DNA of 64,000 nt from Streptosporangium brasiliense. Its GTDB lineage: Bacteria; Actinomycetota; Actinomycetes; Streptosporangiales; Streptosporangiaceae. Location: contig NZ_JAUSRB010000002.1 of the NCBI RefSeq assembly GCF_030811595.1, positions 7,006,001-7,070,000 on the forward strand. The letters run 5' to 3'. Under the pieces are notes generated by a model. That model was not told the DNA's origin, made no database searches, and saw only the letters and a program-made list of their open reading frames with translations. Both the position numbers and the translations under genes were made by a program. Positions 51,462-60,398 of the stretch are shown here, piece after piece (the stretch's first letter is position 1; each line of letters starts with the position of its first letter).

Positions 51462-52091
51462 TCAGTAACCGGTGACCCCGGGTTGGGCCGAGTCGGCCAG
51501 GATTGCCGCCAGTTTGAGGCCTTCGTCGGCGAAGAGCCGTCCTGCCTGCTCTCCTCTGGCCCGCGTTTCCAGGAGGACAAGCCGGGAGGAGCCATCGCGT
51601 TGGGGTACGACGCGGATTTGCCGTACCTCGCTGGAGCCGATCTCCTGCAGTCCGGGGTGGATCGCGCTCGGTGACCAGGCAACTTTCCAGGCGCGGTCAA
51701 AATCGATGATCTCCAGCTGTCCGTCATAGGTATAGGGGACCGGGCCGTCGAGGGTGACGGAGAACGTGGCGTGGTAGGTGGCGGCCTCCCCGAAATTCAG
51801 GTTGGCCTTGGGGCGGACGCGGATCCTCCGGATGGTTGTCTGCTTGGCCTGGGAGCCCTTGGTGAAGGCGTCATAAACGCCGTCGAAGTCTCGGGGCGGT
51901 TCCAGCACCTGGGCTTTCATGGCGGGTAGGTCGCCGCGTTGCCAGGCCGTCAGGAACGCGGTCGCCGTCTGCTGGGGCGAGCCTTCGGTGCGCAACGTCA
52001 GGTAGACGGCAGTACCTGAACCGAGGATGGCGGCCAGGGCTACGGCGACGGTGATCCTTGTCCGTCGCCGGCGGAGAGGAAGCGCGGGCAT
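51462..52091 (-). CDS. Membrane-anchored protein with NTF2-like (MecA_N) domain
   Basis: 209 residues from ATG 52091. Basic N-terminus (PLRRRRTR) and one transmembrane helix (about 13-33). Then an NTF2-like domain as at the front of class B penicillin-binding proteins (QQTATAFLTAWQRGDLPAMK, PRDFDGVYDAFT, YTYDGQLEIIDFDRAWKVAW, SPSAIHPGL). The transpeptidase domain that normally follows is absent; the chain ends 50 residues later. Either a stand-alone accessory domain or the remnant of a penicillin-binding protein. Confidence 0.72.
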   Translation of the reverse strand: MPALPLRRRRTRITVAVALAAILGSGTAVYLTLRTEGSPQQTATAFLTAWQRGDLPAMKAQVLEPPRDFDGVYDAFTKGSQAKQTTIRRIRVRPKANLNFGEAATYHATFSVTLDGPVPYTYDGQLEIIDFDRAWKVAWSPSAIHPGLQEIGSSEVRQIRVVPQRDGSSRLVLLETRARGEQAGRLFADEGLKLAAILADSAQPGVTGY

Positions 52092-52386
52092 ACCGGGCGA
52101 CTCTATCGGCTGGGCCGCAACACGTGATTCACAAGCCTTGACCAGGGCTCCCGGGACCCCGTTATCGGAGCGCGTACTGTCGCCACTTGCCGTTCTGACG
52201 CGGGCGGCGTGGTCAGGCCCCGTCTCCATTCACAAGGACTCGCCCTCGCCGGAGGTCTCGGTGGGGTCGGCGAGGCCGACCAGGGGCAGCGCTTGGTGGG
52301 CATACGCCTGGTCGCGGCGGCCCAGGTGACGTCGAGACCCTAGAATCGGCGGCCGAGCACTGATCGAGAAGGGCAGGAGGCCGAGG

Positions 52387-53259
52387 GTGGAGCCGACCGG
52401 TGCGTTGGCGGAGGCCGACTGGCAATCGCATCGCCCCGCCGTATTCGGGGCGGCCTACCGGATCCTCGGCAGTGTGGCCGAGGCCGAGGACGTGACGCAG
52501 GAGGTCTGGTTGCGCGCCGCCGCCGCCGACCTGTCCGAGGTGCGCGATTTGCGGGCCTGGCTGGTGACCCTGGCCGCCCGGGCGTCCTACAACGTGCTCA
52601 AGTCGGCGCGTGTCCGGCGGGAGTCCTACGTCGGGCCCTGGCTCCCCGAACCGCTGCTGACCGGGCCCGACGCCGCCGCTCAGGTGCTCATGGACGAGTC
52701 GGTGAGCACCGCGATGCTGGTGGTCATGGAGACGCTGACTCCGGCCGAGCGCGTCGCGTTGGTGCTGCACGACGTCTTCGACTTCCCGTTCGGCCGGATC
52801 GCCGAGGTGCTCGGCAGCACGCCCGCCGCCGGCCGCAAGCTCGCCTCCCGCGCGCGGGCGCGGGTCGCCGCGGTCAAGGAGCGGCCCCGGGCGTCCAGGG
52901 CCGAGACCGAACGTCTACTCAAGGCGTTCAAGGCGGCCGCCGACGCGGGAAACATGGCTGAGCTCGTCGAGCTGCTACACCCCGAGGTCGTCTATGTCGC
53001 CGACGGCGGCGGCAAGGTGACCGCCGCGCGCAGACCGGTGCAGGGCGCCGAGCCGATCGCCCTGCTGGCGGTCAGGCAGATCGAGATCAGGCGTCCCGAC
53101 GCGTTCCAGATCATCGAGGTGAACGGGCAGCCGGCCCTGGCGACCTACCGCGGTGGCGAACTGGTCTGGCTCGACACCGTGGAGATCTCCGACGGGCGGA
53201 TCACGACGTTGCGGAGACTGGCCAATCCCGAGAAGTTTGCCCACATCGGTCACATCTGA
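52387..53259 (+). CDS. ECF sigma factor, ECF41/SigJ type
   Basis: 290 residues from GTG 52387 with AGGAGG ahead. Sigma region 2 (AAYRILGSVAEAEDVTQEVW) and region 4 (TPAERVALVLHDVFDFPFGR) are followed by a SnoaL-like C-terminal domain with the ECF41 motif DGGGK (206-210) and a NPEKFAH end. ECF41 factors have no separate anti-sigma factor; the C-terminal domain acts as activator and inhibitor. Family members are linked to carboxymuconolactone decarboxylase, oxidoreductase or epimerase genes; here an FAD oxidoreductase follows. Confidence 0.93.
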   Translation: MEPTGALAEADWQSHRPAVFGAAYRILGSVAEAEDVTQEVWLRAAAADLSEVRDLRAWLVTLAARASYNVLKSARVRRESYVGPWLPEPLLTGPDAAAQVLMDESVSTAMLVVMETLTPAERVALVLHDVFDFPFGRIAEVLGSTPAAGRKLASRARARVAAVKERPRASRAETERLLKAFKAAADAGNMAELVELLHPEVVYVADGGGKVTAARRPVQGAEPIALLAVRQIEIRRPDAFQIIEVNGQPALATYRGGELVWLDTVEISDGRITTLRRLANPEKFAHIGHI

Positions 53260-53274
53260 ACCCGCTGTCTTGTC
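53248..53274 (+). promoter_or_regulatory. ECF41-type promoter candidate
   Basis: GGTCACA (53248-53254), a 16-base spacer, then TGTC (53271-53274), against the reported ECF41 pattern TGTCACA-N16-CGTC. It lies over the sigma gene stop and 51 bases before the oxidoreductase start. Confidence 0.6.
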
Positions 53275-53324
53275 TCCCTGCCGCCCCCGGATCCCCAGGG
53301 GTGAGGCTGAGAGAGGACGAGACG

Positions 53325-54491
53325 ATGGCACACGTTGTGATCATCGGAGGCGGTTTCGCGGGCGTGTGGAGCGCGGCGGGCGCGGCGCTGGCACGCGAGC
53401 GCGCGGACGGTGATGCGGACCTGCGCATCACGCTCATCGCGCCGAACGAGCACCTGGTGCTGCGGCCGCGCCTGTACGAGCCGGAGCCGGACCTGGCCAA
53501 GGTGGAGCTGCGCAGGATCCTGGGGCCGATCGGCGCCGGGCACCTGCGTGCCTCGGTGAGCACGATCGACACCGACCGCCGCACGCTGGTGGCCGATGGT
53601 GAGGAGATCGGCTACGACCGCCTGGTGCTGGCGGCCGGCAGCCGGCTCGTCCGGCCCCACGACCTGCCCGGCGCTGAACGGCTCTTCGACATCGACACCC
53701 TCGACGGAGCCCGGCGACTCACCGGCTATCTGCGCCACCGGGAGGACTACACGGCCGTGGTCGTCGGTGCCGGGTTCACCGGTCTGGAGGCCGCGACCGC
53801 GCTGGCCGCCCGGGGCCGGGTGCTGCTGGTCGACCGGTCGCAGGTGGTCGCAGCCCAGCTCGGCCCGGGCCCACGTGAGGAGATCGAGGCGGCACTGGAC
53901 GAGCTGGGCGTCGAACGCCGTCTTGGAACGACGGTGACCGAGGTCGGCGAAGGGCATGCCGTCCTGTCCGACGGCACCAAGGTCGAAGCGGACGCGGTGG
54001 TCTGGTCGGTGGGGATGCGGGCCAGCGAGCTCACCCGGCAGATCTGCGACGAGCTCGACCACCTCGGCCGGATACCGGTGGACCGGCGGCTGCGCGCCCT
54101 TCCCGAGGTGTTCGCCGCCGGGGACACCGCTGCGGCGGCGTTCGACGCCGAGCACACGGTCATGCAGGCGTGCCAGCACGCCACCCCGCTCGGCAAGGTC
54201 GCCGGGTACAACGCAGCGGCCGACCTGCTCGGTGTGCCGCTGCGTGACTTCACCCCCGGCCCGTACGTCACCTGCCTGGACCTGGGCGGTGCCGGTGGGA
54301 TCTTCACCCGGGGCTGGGACCGAAGGGTGATGGCCTCGGGCACCGACGGCAAGGAGATCAAGACGCGGATCAACCAGGCAATCCACCCGCCGGTCGACGA
54401 CGCGGAGAAGATCCTCGCCGCCGCCGACCGCGTCCACATCGAGCTCCCCTTCTTCCCCCGCGACGAGGAGAAGACCACTCCCGCCGCCTGA
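53325..54491 (+). CDS. NAD(P)/FAD-dependent oxidoreductase (NDH-2-like)
   Basis: 388 residues. FAD-binding GGGFAG (8-13), NAD(P)-binding VVVGAGFTGLEAA at about 146-158, second FAD motif VFAAGDTAAAAF, as in type II NADH dehydrogenases and related disulfide-reductase-like enzymes. No C-terminal membrane helix, so cytoplasmic or peripheral. ATG 53325 follows GAGAGGACGAG. Likely target of the ECF41 factor next door. Confidence 0.92.
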   Translation: MAHVVIIGGGFAGVWSAAGAALARERADGDADLRITLIAPNEHLVLRPRLYEPEPDLAKVELRRILGPIGAGHLRASVSTIDTDRRTLVADGEEIGYDRLVLAAGSRLVRPHDLPGAERLFDIDTLDGARRLTGYLRHREDYTAVVVGAGFTGLEAATALAARGRVLLVDRSQVVAAQLGPGPREEIEAALDELGVERRLGTTVTEVGEGHAVLSDGTKVEADAVVWSVGMRASELTRQICDELDHLGRIPVDRRLRALPEVFAAGDTAAAAFDAEHTVMQACQHATPLGKVAGYNAAADLLGVPLRDFTPGPYVTCLDLGGAGGIFTRGWDRRVMASGTDGKEIKTRINQAIHPPVDDAEKILAAADRVHIELPFFPRDEEKTTPAA

Positions 54492-54506
54492 ACCCCGCCC
54501 TCCTCC

Positions 54507-54537
54507 GGAACGCGGCGGACCACTGCCGCCGCGTTCC
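54507..54537. terminator. Hairpin terminator after the oxidoreductase
   Basis: Perfect 12-base arms GGAACGCGGCGG and CCGCCGCGTTCC with a seven-base loop, 15 bases after the stop codon. No U-tract, as often in high-GC actinomycetes. Confidence 0.65.
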
Positions 54538-54749
54538 CCGCACTCCCGCCACGGCCGGCCGAACTCGCCGCCCAGCTGTTCACCGGCCCCATCCGCGGCA
54601 CCGAACCACGAGCCTGACCCGCTGACGCCACTGCCCGTCCGGTTGCTGCTCAAGCCCCGTGACCGGGTGGTGTTCAGCGGCATCGACCCCCAGGCCAAGA
54701 CCCTGTACTGGGCATCGGCGACACACATCAACGGCCCCGGAGCCCTGGC

Positions 54750-55010
54750 TCAGACACCGCTCGCCGGTTGCGCCGCCCGCTGGGGCTGGGCCAGGTGCTG
54801 CAGCAGCCGTACGGTCACCGACGGCGACACCAGCGCGTCATTTACCGCGGCCGCCCGGACGGCCTCGATGAGCAGCGTGGGCCCGCTGTCCTTGAGCGGG
54901 AACCCGGTGGCGCCGGAGCGCAGGGCTCCGTCCATTTGCCGGTCGTCGGCAATAAGGAGCCGAGTAGTCACGGTTGCTGCTCGTCGGTGATGAGGACCCG
55001 AGTAGTCACG
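54750..55010 (-). pseudogene. NarL/LuxR-type response regulator remnant with duplicated start
   Basis: Minus strand reads TTRLLIADDRQ, then directly ALRSGATGFPLKDSGPTLLI and EAVRAAAVNDALVSPSVTVR. The start and end of a receiver are joined with about 65 residues, including the phosphoacceptor Asp, missing; there is no DNA-binding domain. A second, diverged copy of the start (TTRVLITDEQQP) lies 38 bases upstream. Confidence 0.7.
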
Positions 55011-55100
55011 GCCCCAACTCCAGAGATCAACCGTTCGGCCGAGGGGGTTATGGACTCGCGGCCGATGCCGGCGCCGATCCGGGACCGCAAGATCAACCCC

Positions 55101-56285
55101 ATGGCACACGACAACCCCTACCCCGCGCGGACAAGGCCCGTACTTGTGGCCGCCGTCGCGGGACTGCTCACCCTCACGGCCTCCATCGTCTGGGCGCCGG
55201 CCCCCGCCACTGCCGCTGCCTCGGCACCCGGCGCGCCGTATCTCCCGAAGCCGACCGGCCCTCACCGGGTCGGCACGACGTCCCTGCACCTGACGGACAC
55301 CTCCCGCCCCGACCCGTGGGTCCCCGCGGCCAAGACGAGGGAGCTCATGGTCTCCCTGTGGTACCCGACGGCAGCGCGGGCCGGGCGGCGCGCGCCGTAC
55401 GTCACCCCCAAGGAATCGGAGCTGCTCTTGAAGGGCTCGGGGATCAAGGAACTGGAGAACATACCGCCGGAAGGGCTGAGCCGGACGCGGACGAACGCCT
55501 TCACCGACGCCGAGCCGTCGGGACGCCGGCGCAGTCTGCCGCTCGTGGTGCTGTCGCCCGGCTTCACCTGGCCTCGCAGTTCGCTCACGGGGCTGGCCGA
55601 GGACCTGGCGAGCAGAGGGTATGTGGTGGCCGGCATCGACCACACCTACGAGAACTTCGCCACCACCTTCCCTGACGGGCGGGTCGCCACCTGCGCCGCC
55701 TGCCAGAACGTCAACGACGACGACTTCGGCCAGAAGGTGATCCGGAGCCGGGCGATCGACATCCCCTTCGTGCTCGACCAGTTGACCGGTCCGCGGCCCA
55801 GGTGGAAGGGCAGCGCCCTGATCAATCCGGCCCGGATCGCGATGGCGGGCCAGTCCATCGGAGGGGCCGCCGCCCCGGAGACCATGTTGAAGGATTCCCG
55901 GGTGCGCGCTGGGATCAACATGGACGGCAGCATGTTCCTCCCGATCCCCAAGAGCGGGCTGGCGCGACCGTTCCTGTTGATGGGCGCCCCCTCAGCCGAC
56001 AGCACCTGGAAACGGGACTGGGAGCACCTGACCGGGTGGAAACGCTGGCTGGTGGTGAAGGGGGCGCTGCACCCGTCCTTCACCGACTACGACATGCTGC
56101 TCCAGCAGCTCGGCGTGGACCTCGGCAGCGGCCTGAAGGGAACCCGCTCGGTGGACATCACCCGTAAGTACGTCGCCGCCTTCTTCGACCTGCACCTGCG
56201 CGGCAAGCCGCAGCCCCTGCTGGACAAGCCCTCCCCGCGCTACCCCGAGGTCCAATTCTGCGCGCCGTCGGCCAAGAACTGCTGA
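55101..56285 (+). CDS. Secreted alpha/beta hydrolase (PAF-acetylhydrolase/lipase-like)
   Basis: 394 residues from ATG 55101. Signal peptide to about 38 (VLVAAVAGLLTLTASIVWAP...TAAA). Hydrolase domain with PLVVLSPGFTWPRSSLTGLA, nucleophile Ser252 in GQSIGG, Asp in a later strand and His in GALHPSFTDY. The domain resembles the C-terminal part of the membrane hydrolase at 42799 but is soluble and exported. Likely esterase/lipase; substrate unknown. No ribosome site of note. Confidence 0.88.
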   Translation: MAHDNPYPARTRPVLVAAVAGLLTLTASIVWAPAPATAAASAPGAPYLPKPTGPHRVGTTSLHLTDTSRPDPWVPAAKTRELMVSLWYPTAARAGRRAPYVTPKESELLLKGSGIKELENIPPEGLSRTRTNAFTDAEPSGRRRSLPLVVLSPGFTWPRSSLTGLAEDLASRGYVVAGIDHTYENFATTFPDGRVATCAACQNVNDDDFGQKVIRSRAIDIPFVLDQLTGPRPRWKGSALINPARIAMAGQSIGGAAAPETMLKDSRVRAGINMDGSMFLPIPKSGLARPFLLMGAPSADSTWKRDWEHLTGWKRWLVVKGALHPSFTDYDMLLQQLGVDLGSGLKGTRSVDITRKYVAAFFDLHLRGKPQPLLDKPSPRYPEVQFCAPSAKNC

Positions 56286-56355
56286 TGTGAACACCCGCAC
56301 TCCAGGCCGATGATCATCCATCGGCCTGGGCCCGTGGGAACGGGATCGGCTGGGC

Positions 56356-56706
56356 ATGCCGGCCGACCTCGAACGCGTGTGGGTTGCCTGCACGGCCGGG
56401 CCCTCGCTGGTCCACGGCGACATTCGGCCGGACGACCTGCTCATCCGCGACAGCGATGACGCGCTGATGGTCGTTGACTGGGCGCAGCCGTCGATCGGCG
56501 CCGCATGGCAGGACGTCGTGGACCTGATCCCGCACATGATCATGGCCGGGCACGCGCCGCTCGATGCGGAGAAAACACTCGTCGGTGTGCCCGCGTGGCA
56601 CGACCTGCCCGGTCTCTCGGATGGTCACCTCATGCCCGGCGGCCAGGCGTGGCTGGGTGCTGATCGAAGCCGGCCGCCATGGATGTCAGGGATGCGTCGA
56701 AGGTGA
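56356..56706 (+). pseudogene. Aminoglycoside-phosphotransferase-like kinase fragment
   Basis: About 85 residues match the C-terminal lobe of APH-family kinases: LVHGDIRPDDLLIRD (catalytic loop) and LMVVDWAQPSIGAAWQDVVD (metal-binding Asp). The conserved Asn of HGDxxxxN is Asp here. The ATP-binding lobe is absent and the tail is out of homology after about 56600. Confidence 0.7.
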
Positions 56707-57264
56707 CGGCAGTTCTTGGAAGAGGTTGAGCGCTACCGGCCCACGGTGGAGAACGTGTGGCACGTCGCCCCACGGCAGCAGCGGCTCGTCTGGGCCGAGG
56801 TTCCGGAGCCGCTCAAGAGCGCGGTCGGTCACTTCGGAGACTGCCCGTAGCGTGGCGGTTGTCAGCGGGAGATAGTCGTCCTCGGTGCCGGGGTCGGCAG
56901 TTCGGGCTCCCGGTGTGACGCGCATGAGCCGGATGCAGCATCGTGCTGGGTCGAGTTGCGAGGCGTCGAGTGTCCAGACCGGGACGTTGCCCATGCGCAG
57001 CCCAGCACTTCGCACCGCGTCGAACAACACTGTGGGGTTGAGCGGTGAAAGGAAGACCACGTCGGCCCAGGTGCACTCGAGCGGTATCACTCGTTCACGT
57101 AGACAGTGCTCTCGGCCGGTGTACTTGGCGACGTGACGCGCGTGGAGGTCTGGGTAGCGCTCCCGAAGCATTGCCAGCGGCAGGAGCTGGTCACCATGCG
57201 GATCCGTGATCATGGCGTGGAAGAGGCGCCCGCGAGCGCGCTGCCGAGTGAGTTCGATGGACAT
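56686..57264 (-). CDS. Conserved hypothetical protein
   Basis: 192 residues from ATG 57264. Mixed alpha/beta sequence without signal peptide or membrane segment: RGRLFHAMITDPHGDQLLPL, AMLRERYPDLHARHVAKYTG, IPLECTWADVVFLSPLNPTV, VPVWTLDASQLDPARCCIRL. No family I can name. No ribosome site; the ATG directly follows a run of six T preceded by a strong hairpin, so expression may be controlled by transcript termination. Confidence 0.72.
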   Translation of the reverse strand: MSIELTRQRARGRLFHAMITDPHGDQLLPLAMLRERYPDLHARHVAKYTGREHCLRERVIPLECTWADVVFLSPLNPTVLFDAVRSAGLRMGNVPVWTLDASQLDPARCCIRLMRVTPGARTADPGTEDDYLPLTTATLRAVSEVTDRALERLRNLGPDEPLLPWGDVPHVLHRGPVALNLFQELPSPSTHP

Positions 57265-57296
57265 AAAAAAGCGTCGGGCTCGAAGGAGGCCGACGC
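57265..57296 (-). terminator. Terminator-like hairpin abutting a start codon
   Basis: On the minus strand GCGTCGG-(11-base loop)-CCGACGC then TTTTTT and immediately the ATG of the hypothetical gene. A TATAAT box lies just upstream (about 57306-57311), so a transcript would begin close to the hairpin. Confidence 0.65.
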
Positions 57297-57478
57297 ATGA
57301 TCAATTATATCCGATGTCCTCCATGGGAACCGCGCTGAGAGATACTTGATCTCGTGCTCCTCTGCCGCACTGGCCTGGCGGCTGAGGACACGCTCGGGAG
57401 CCGAGGGCCTATCTGGAGGCCGCCCGGCGCGTGAGCAGCTTCCGCGGCAGCGCTGTCTCCACTCGGGGGCGGATCGTC

Positions 57479-58252
57479 TCAGTCGACAATCACCTTCTCG
57501 GCCAGCTCCCGGATGACGCGGGCAACCGCGGCCGGCTTCTTCAGGTCGGCCCCGTGGTCACATCCGGAGAGCACCACCCGCTCGGCGCGCGGCATCACGC
57601 GCTGGACAGCGTCCAGCCGCTCGGCCAGGTTCGCCGGGCTGCGCTCGCCGCCGAGCAGGACCGTGGGGACCTCGATCGCGGCGTAGGCGCCGAGGCGTAC
57701 ACCGAGCCGGTCCATCGCCTCGAGGTCGTCGAGTTGCCTGGGGACGAGGCGGCGGTAGTACGGGATGAGGGCGGCGATCGCGCCGCCGAGCCAGGCCTGC
57801 CAGTCCGGCAGTCCGACGGTGTCCCGCATGAAGATCGTCAACGCCTTGCCCGGCTTGCCCGACGCCATCGCCGCGCGAGCCCGCTGAAGCACCTCGCCGC
57901 CCTCCCCCGACAGCGGCGGCCCGATCACCGCGGACGGCTCGAAGATCACGGCGCCGGCGAACGAGGACGGCGAGGCCGCCAGGGCCTCCAGTGCGACCAC
58001 CCCTCCGGAGGAGTGACCGTAGAGAACCACCGGCTTCCCGACGGAGCGTATGAGCGCCAGCACGTCTTCGACCTCCTGCTCGACCTGGACGGGCGCGCCG
58101 CGATCCAGCCGGTACTGCCGGCGGTCCAGTCGCAGCACCCGGTAACGGCCGGACAGGATCGCGGCCACTTTCCCGCATCGCCTCCCGTCGGACAGCCCCG
58201 GATGGACCATCACGATCGGCGGCCCCTGCCCCTCGTCGTAAGCACGCACCAC
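57479..58252 (-). CDS. Alpha/beta hydrolase
   Basis: 257 residues from GTG 58252. IVMVHPGLSDGRRC is the oxyanion segment, Ser81 in YGHSSGG the nucleophile, VPTVLLGGERSP carries the acid region and GCDHGADL the His. Compact, cytoplasmic, in the size class of esterases and haloperoxidase-like hydrolases. Divergent from a TetR gene across two palindromes, which are its likely control point. Confidence 0.9.
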   Translation of the reverse strand: MVRAYDEGQGPPIVMVHPGLSDGRRCGKVAAILSGRYRVLRLDRRQYRLDRGAPVQVEQEVEDVLALIRSVGKPVVLYGHSSGGVVALEALAASPSSFAGAVIFEPSAVIGPPLSGEGGEVLQRARAAMASGKPGKALTIFMRDTVGLPDWQAWLGGAIAALIPYYRRLVPRQLDDLEAMDRLGVRLGAYAAIEVPTVLLGGERSPANLAERLDAVQRVMPRAERVVLSGCDHGADLKKPAAVARVIRELAEKVIVD

Positions 58253-58261
58253 GCCTCCTCA

Positions 58262-58298
58262 CTTAGCATCGCTAAGGGCTCCACTTAGCGACGCTAAG
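58262..58298. promoter_or_regulatory. Twin TetR operators
   Basis: CTTAGCATCGCTAAG (58262-58276) and CTTAGCGACGCTAAG (58284-58298): each CTTAGC-N3-GCTAAG, centres 22 bases apart (two helical turns), in the 54-base gap between the hydrolase and the TetR gene. Confidence 0.85.
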
Positions 58299-58306
58299 CT
58301 ACTCAC

Positions 58307-58921
58307 ATGCCCATCGACAAGAGGCCCGGTCTGACCAAGCAGGTGCTGATCGACACCGCGCTTCGGCTGCTCGACGAGGTGGGGCTGGAGGGACTCACGG
58401 TGCGCCGACTCGCCGCGGAACTCGGCGTTCAGTCCCCCGCGTTGTACTGGCACATCCGCACCAAGCAGGAACTGCTCGACGGGATGGCCGACGCGATCTG
58501 CCGGGCTCCGGGGATGGGCCCGCCCCGTGACGACGAGTCCTGGCAGGACTGGCTCCTGCGCCGCGCCCGGGCCTACCGCACCACGCTTCTGGCCCGGCGC
58601 GACGGCGCACGCGTGGTCGCCCACGCCCGTTCACTGAGCCCCGAGACCGTAGCCCTGTTCGAGCAGGAGCTGACAGCCATGGCCGAACGGGGCTTCACAC
58701 CGGCGCTGGCGCTGCACACGATCGCTTCCCTGACCTACTACGTAAACGGATTCGTCCTGCAGGAGCAGGCGGCAGCGCCGTCGCCGGAATCCCTGGACCG
58801 CGCACCGGCCGTGCTGGTGGCTGCCCTGCGTGAGGGCGGCGGGCCGATCGGCGAGGAGGCCTTCGAACACGGCCTGCGGGTTTTCATCGACGGCACCTCC
58901 GCTGCGCTGTCACCCGGCTAA
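58307..58921 (+). CDS. TetR-family regulator (TetR_C type)
   Basis: 204 residues. Helix-turn-helix LEGLTVRRLAAELGVQSPAL then YWHIRTKQELLDGMADAI, very like class TetR repressors. C-terminal domain LTAMAERGFTPALALHTIAS and LTYYVNGFVLQEQA. It starts eight bases after the second operator, so binding would block both promoters. Probably represses the divergent alpha/beta hydrolase. Confidence 0.93.
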   Translation: MPIDKRPGLTKQVLIDTALRLLDEVGLEGLTVRRLAAELGVQSPALYWHIRTKQELLDGMADAICRAPGMGPPRDDESWQDWLLRRARAYRTTLLARRDGARVVAHARSLSPETVALFEQELTAMAERGFTPALALHTIASLTYYVNGFVLQEQAAAPSPESLDRAPAVLVAALREGGGPIGEEAFEHGLRVFIDGTSAALSPG

Positions 58922-59025
58922 TGGCCCGTCACCGAACCTCGGCGGGATTGGTGAGGCCATTCTTGTCGTCCTGGGCGCCCTGCCTCTTTGCCCTGCCGCT
59001 GCTCGCCAAAAATGCGCTTTAATGC

Positions 59026-59538
59026 TTGGCTGTGCTCTTCCAAGAAATCAACCAGCTCATCACCTACGACGAGCGGCAACGGATGGTCCCCAGCGATCGC
59101 GACAGGCTCACCGCGCTCGTCGACTCGGCCCGTGCTCAAGACCCCACCGACTACACCACGCTGCGCGCGCTGGGGGTCGGGCTGCTGGTTCTGGGCGAGT
59201 ACGGCGACGCGATCGATCACCTCGACCGTGCGCTCGATCTGGCGGACACGAGCGGCAGGCGGATCGCGGCGTCAATCAATCTGGCCGACGCCTATCGCTA
59301 CTCAGGCGACGCGGCTGCCTCGGAAACTCTCTGCCGCGAGATGCTCGCCCTGGCGAGAAAAGAGGTACCCGAGATGTTGTACTTCCCGCTCCAGCATCTC
59401 GGCAAGACCCTCGCTGACCTGGGTCGCAGACATGAGGCGCGCGAGGTGCTGCACGAGGCCCTGACTTTGCGCATGACCGAAGGCGACCCCGAACTGATCG
59501 CCAGAAGCCAAGCGGCCCTGCGACTCCTCGACAACTAG
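59026..59538 (+). CDS. Tetratricopeptide-repeat protein
   Basis: 170 residues from TTG 59026 or GTG 59032 (neither has a clear ribosome site). Three to four TPR units: TTLRALGVGLLVLGEYGDAI, AASINLADAYRYSGDAAASE, FPLQHLGKTLADLGRRHEAR. Cytoplasmic, likely a protein-interaction module; partner unknown. The adjacent minus-strand IS630 remnant converges with it. Confidence 0.82.
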   Translation: MAVLFQEINQLITYDERQRMVPSDRDRLTALVDSARAQDPTDYTTLRALGVGLLVLGEYGDAIDHLDRALDLADTSGRRIAASINLADAYRYSGDAAASETLCREMLALARKEVPEMLYFPLQHLGKTLADLGRRHEAREVLHEALTLRMTEGDPELIARSQAALRLLDN

Positions 59539-59539
59539 C

Positions 59540-60398
59540 GATCTTCATGCGGCCTTGGCTGGATAACCGGTCCAACTCCTGATGGGTGAGCCGGCCGCGG
59601 AGTTGGTCTTGGGCTGGGCGCGGGTGTTGCGCCAGCGGACGTAAGCGCCGATCGCCGTGTCTTGAGGAAGGACAAGAACTCCCGCCACCGCTTGCGTTTG
59701 CGGATGCGGTAGTACAGCTGGCCGGTGGCCAGGTCGAGGGCGGCAATCATGTGCATCACGCCGTAATAGCGGTTGTAGGTGGCCCGCAGCCGCGCCGGAC
59801 TTCCGGCCGGCCGCCGGCGCTTGCCCTTGCGGGGCATCGGGTTCAGCGGCCCGAACTCATCGACGCAGACCGCCTGCCCCTCGGCGGGCCGTTGATCGTA
59901 TAACTCCAGCACGCGCTGCATCTTGGCGATGAAGTACGGGTCGTTGGAGGCTTCCAGGCGGTGGTCCGCCAGGCCACCCTGCCCGCGCGCAGGATCCGCC
60001 GCAGGTGTTCGCGGCTGTTCGCGGCCACCACGCCTCGAGTGACGAGGTGCTCGGCCAGGGTGGCAGGCTCCAGGTCGACATCCCGGCGATGCCCCACTCG
60101 GCCGGGACCGTCTTGGTGATCAAGCAGATGTGCTCACGTACCTGCTCACTGATCGTTCGTGGACGGCCCCCGCCCCATTTTGGGTCCAGCGCCGCAAACC
60201 CCCGCTCATTGAAGGCGTGGATGACGTCACGGACGTAGTCGTCACCGACCCGCATTAACGAGGTGCTGTCCGGAACGCTTCGACCTTGGCCGGACATCAT
60301 CACCACGATCGCCCGCCGCAGTTTCACCGGATCCGCTGCAGCTTGCGGCCTTCCTCCATCGTCAACGGCCGGACGGACACCTCCGGTCGGTGAGCCAT
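59540..60398 (-). pseudogene. IS630-type transposase, frameshifted with central deletion
   Basis: Starts at ATG 60398 (MAHRPEVSVRPLTMEEG). KLRRAIVVMMSGQGRSVPD, YVRDVIHAFNERGFAALDPK and GRPRTISEQVREH form the helix-turn-helix half; a second frame gives AVCVDEFGPLNPMPRKGKRR, TYNRYYGVMHMIAALDLATG and KRKRWREFLSFLK with the first catalytic Asp. A third holds only the tail (YVRWRNTRAQPKTN). The segment with the second Asp and the Glu is gone. Confidence 0.8.

Noticed and set aside
57297-57338. 13-codon plus-strand ORF with AAGGAGG eight bases upstream
   Set aside because: The Shine-Dalgarno lies in the terminator loop and the peptide is too short to support without expression data.
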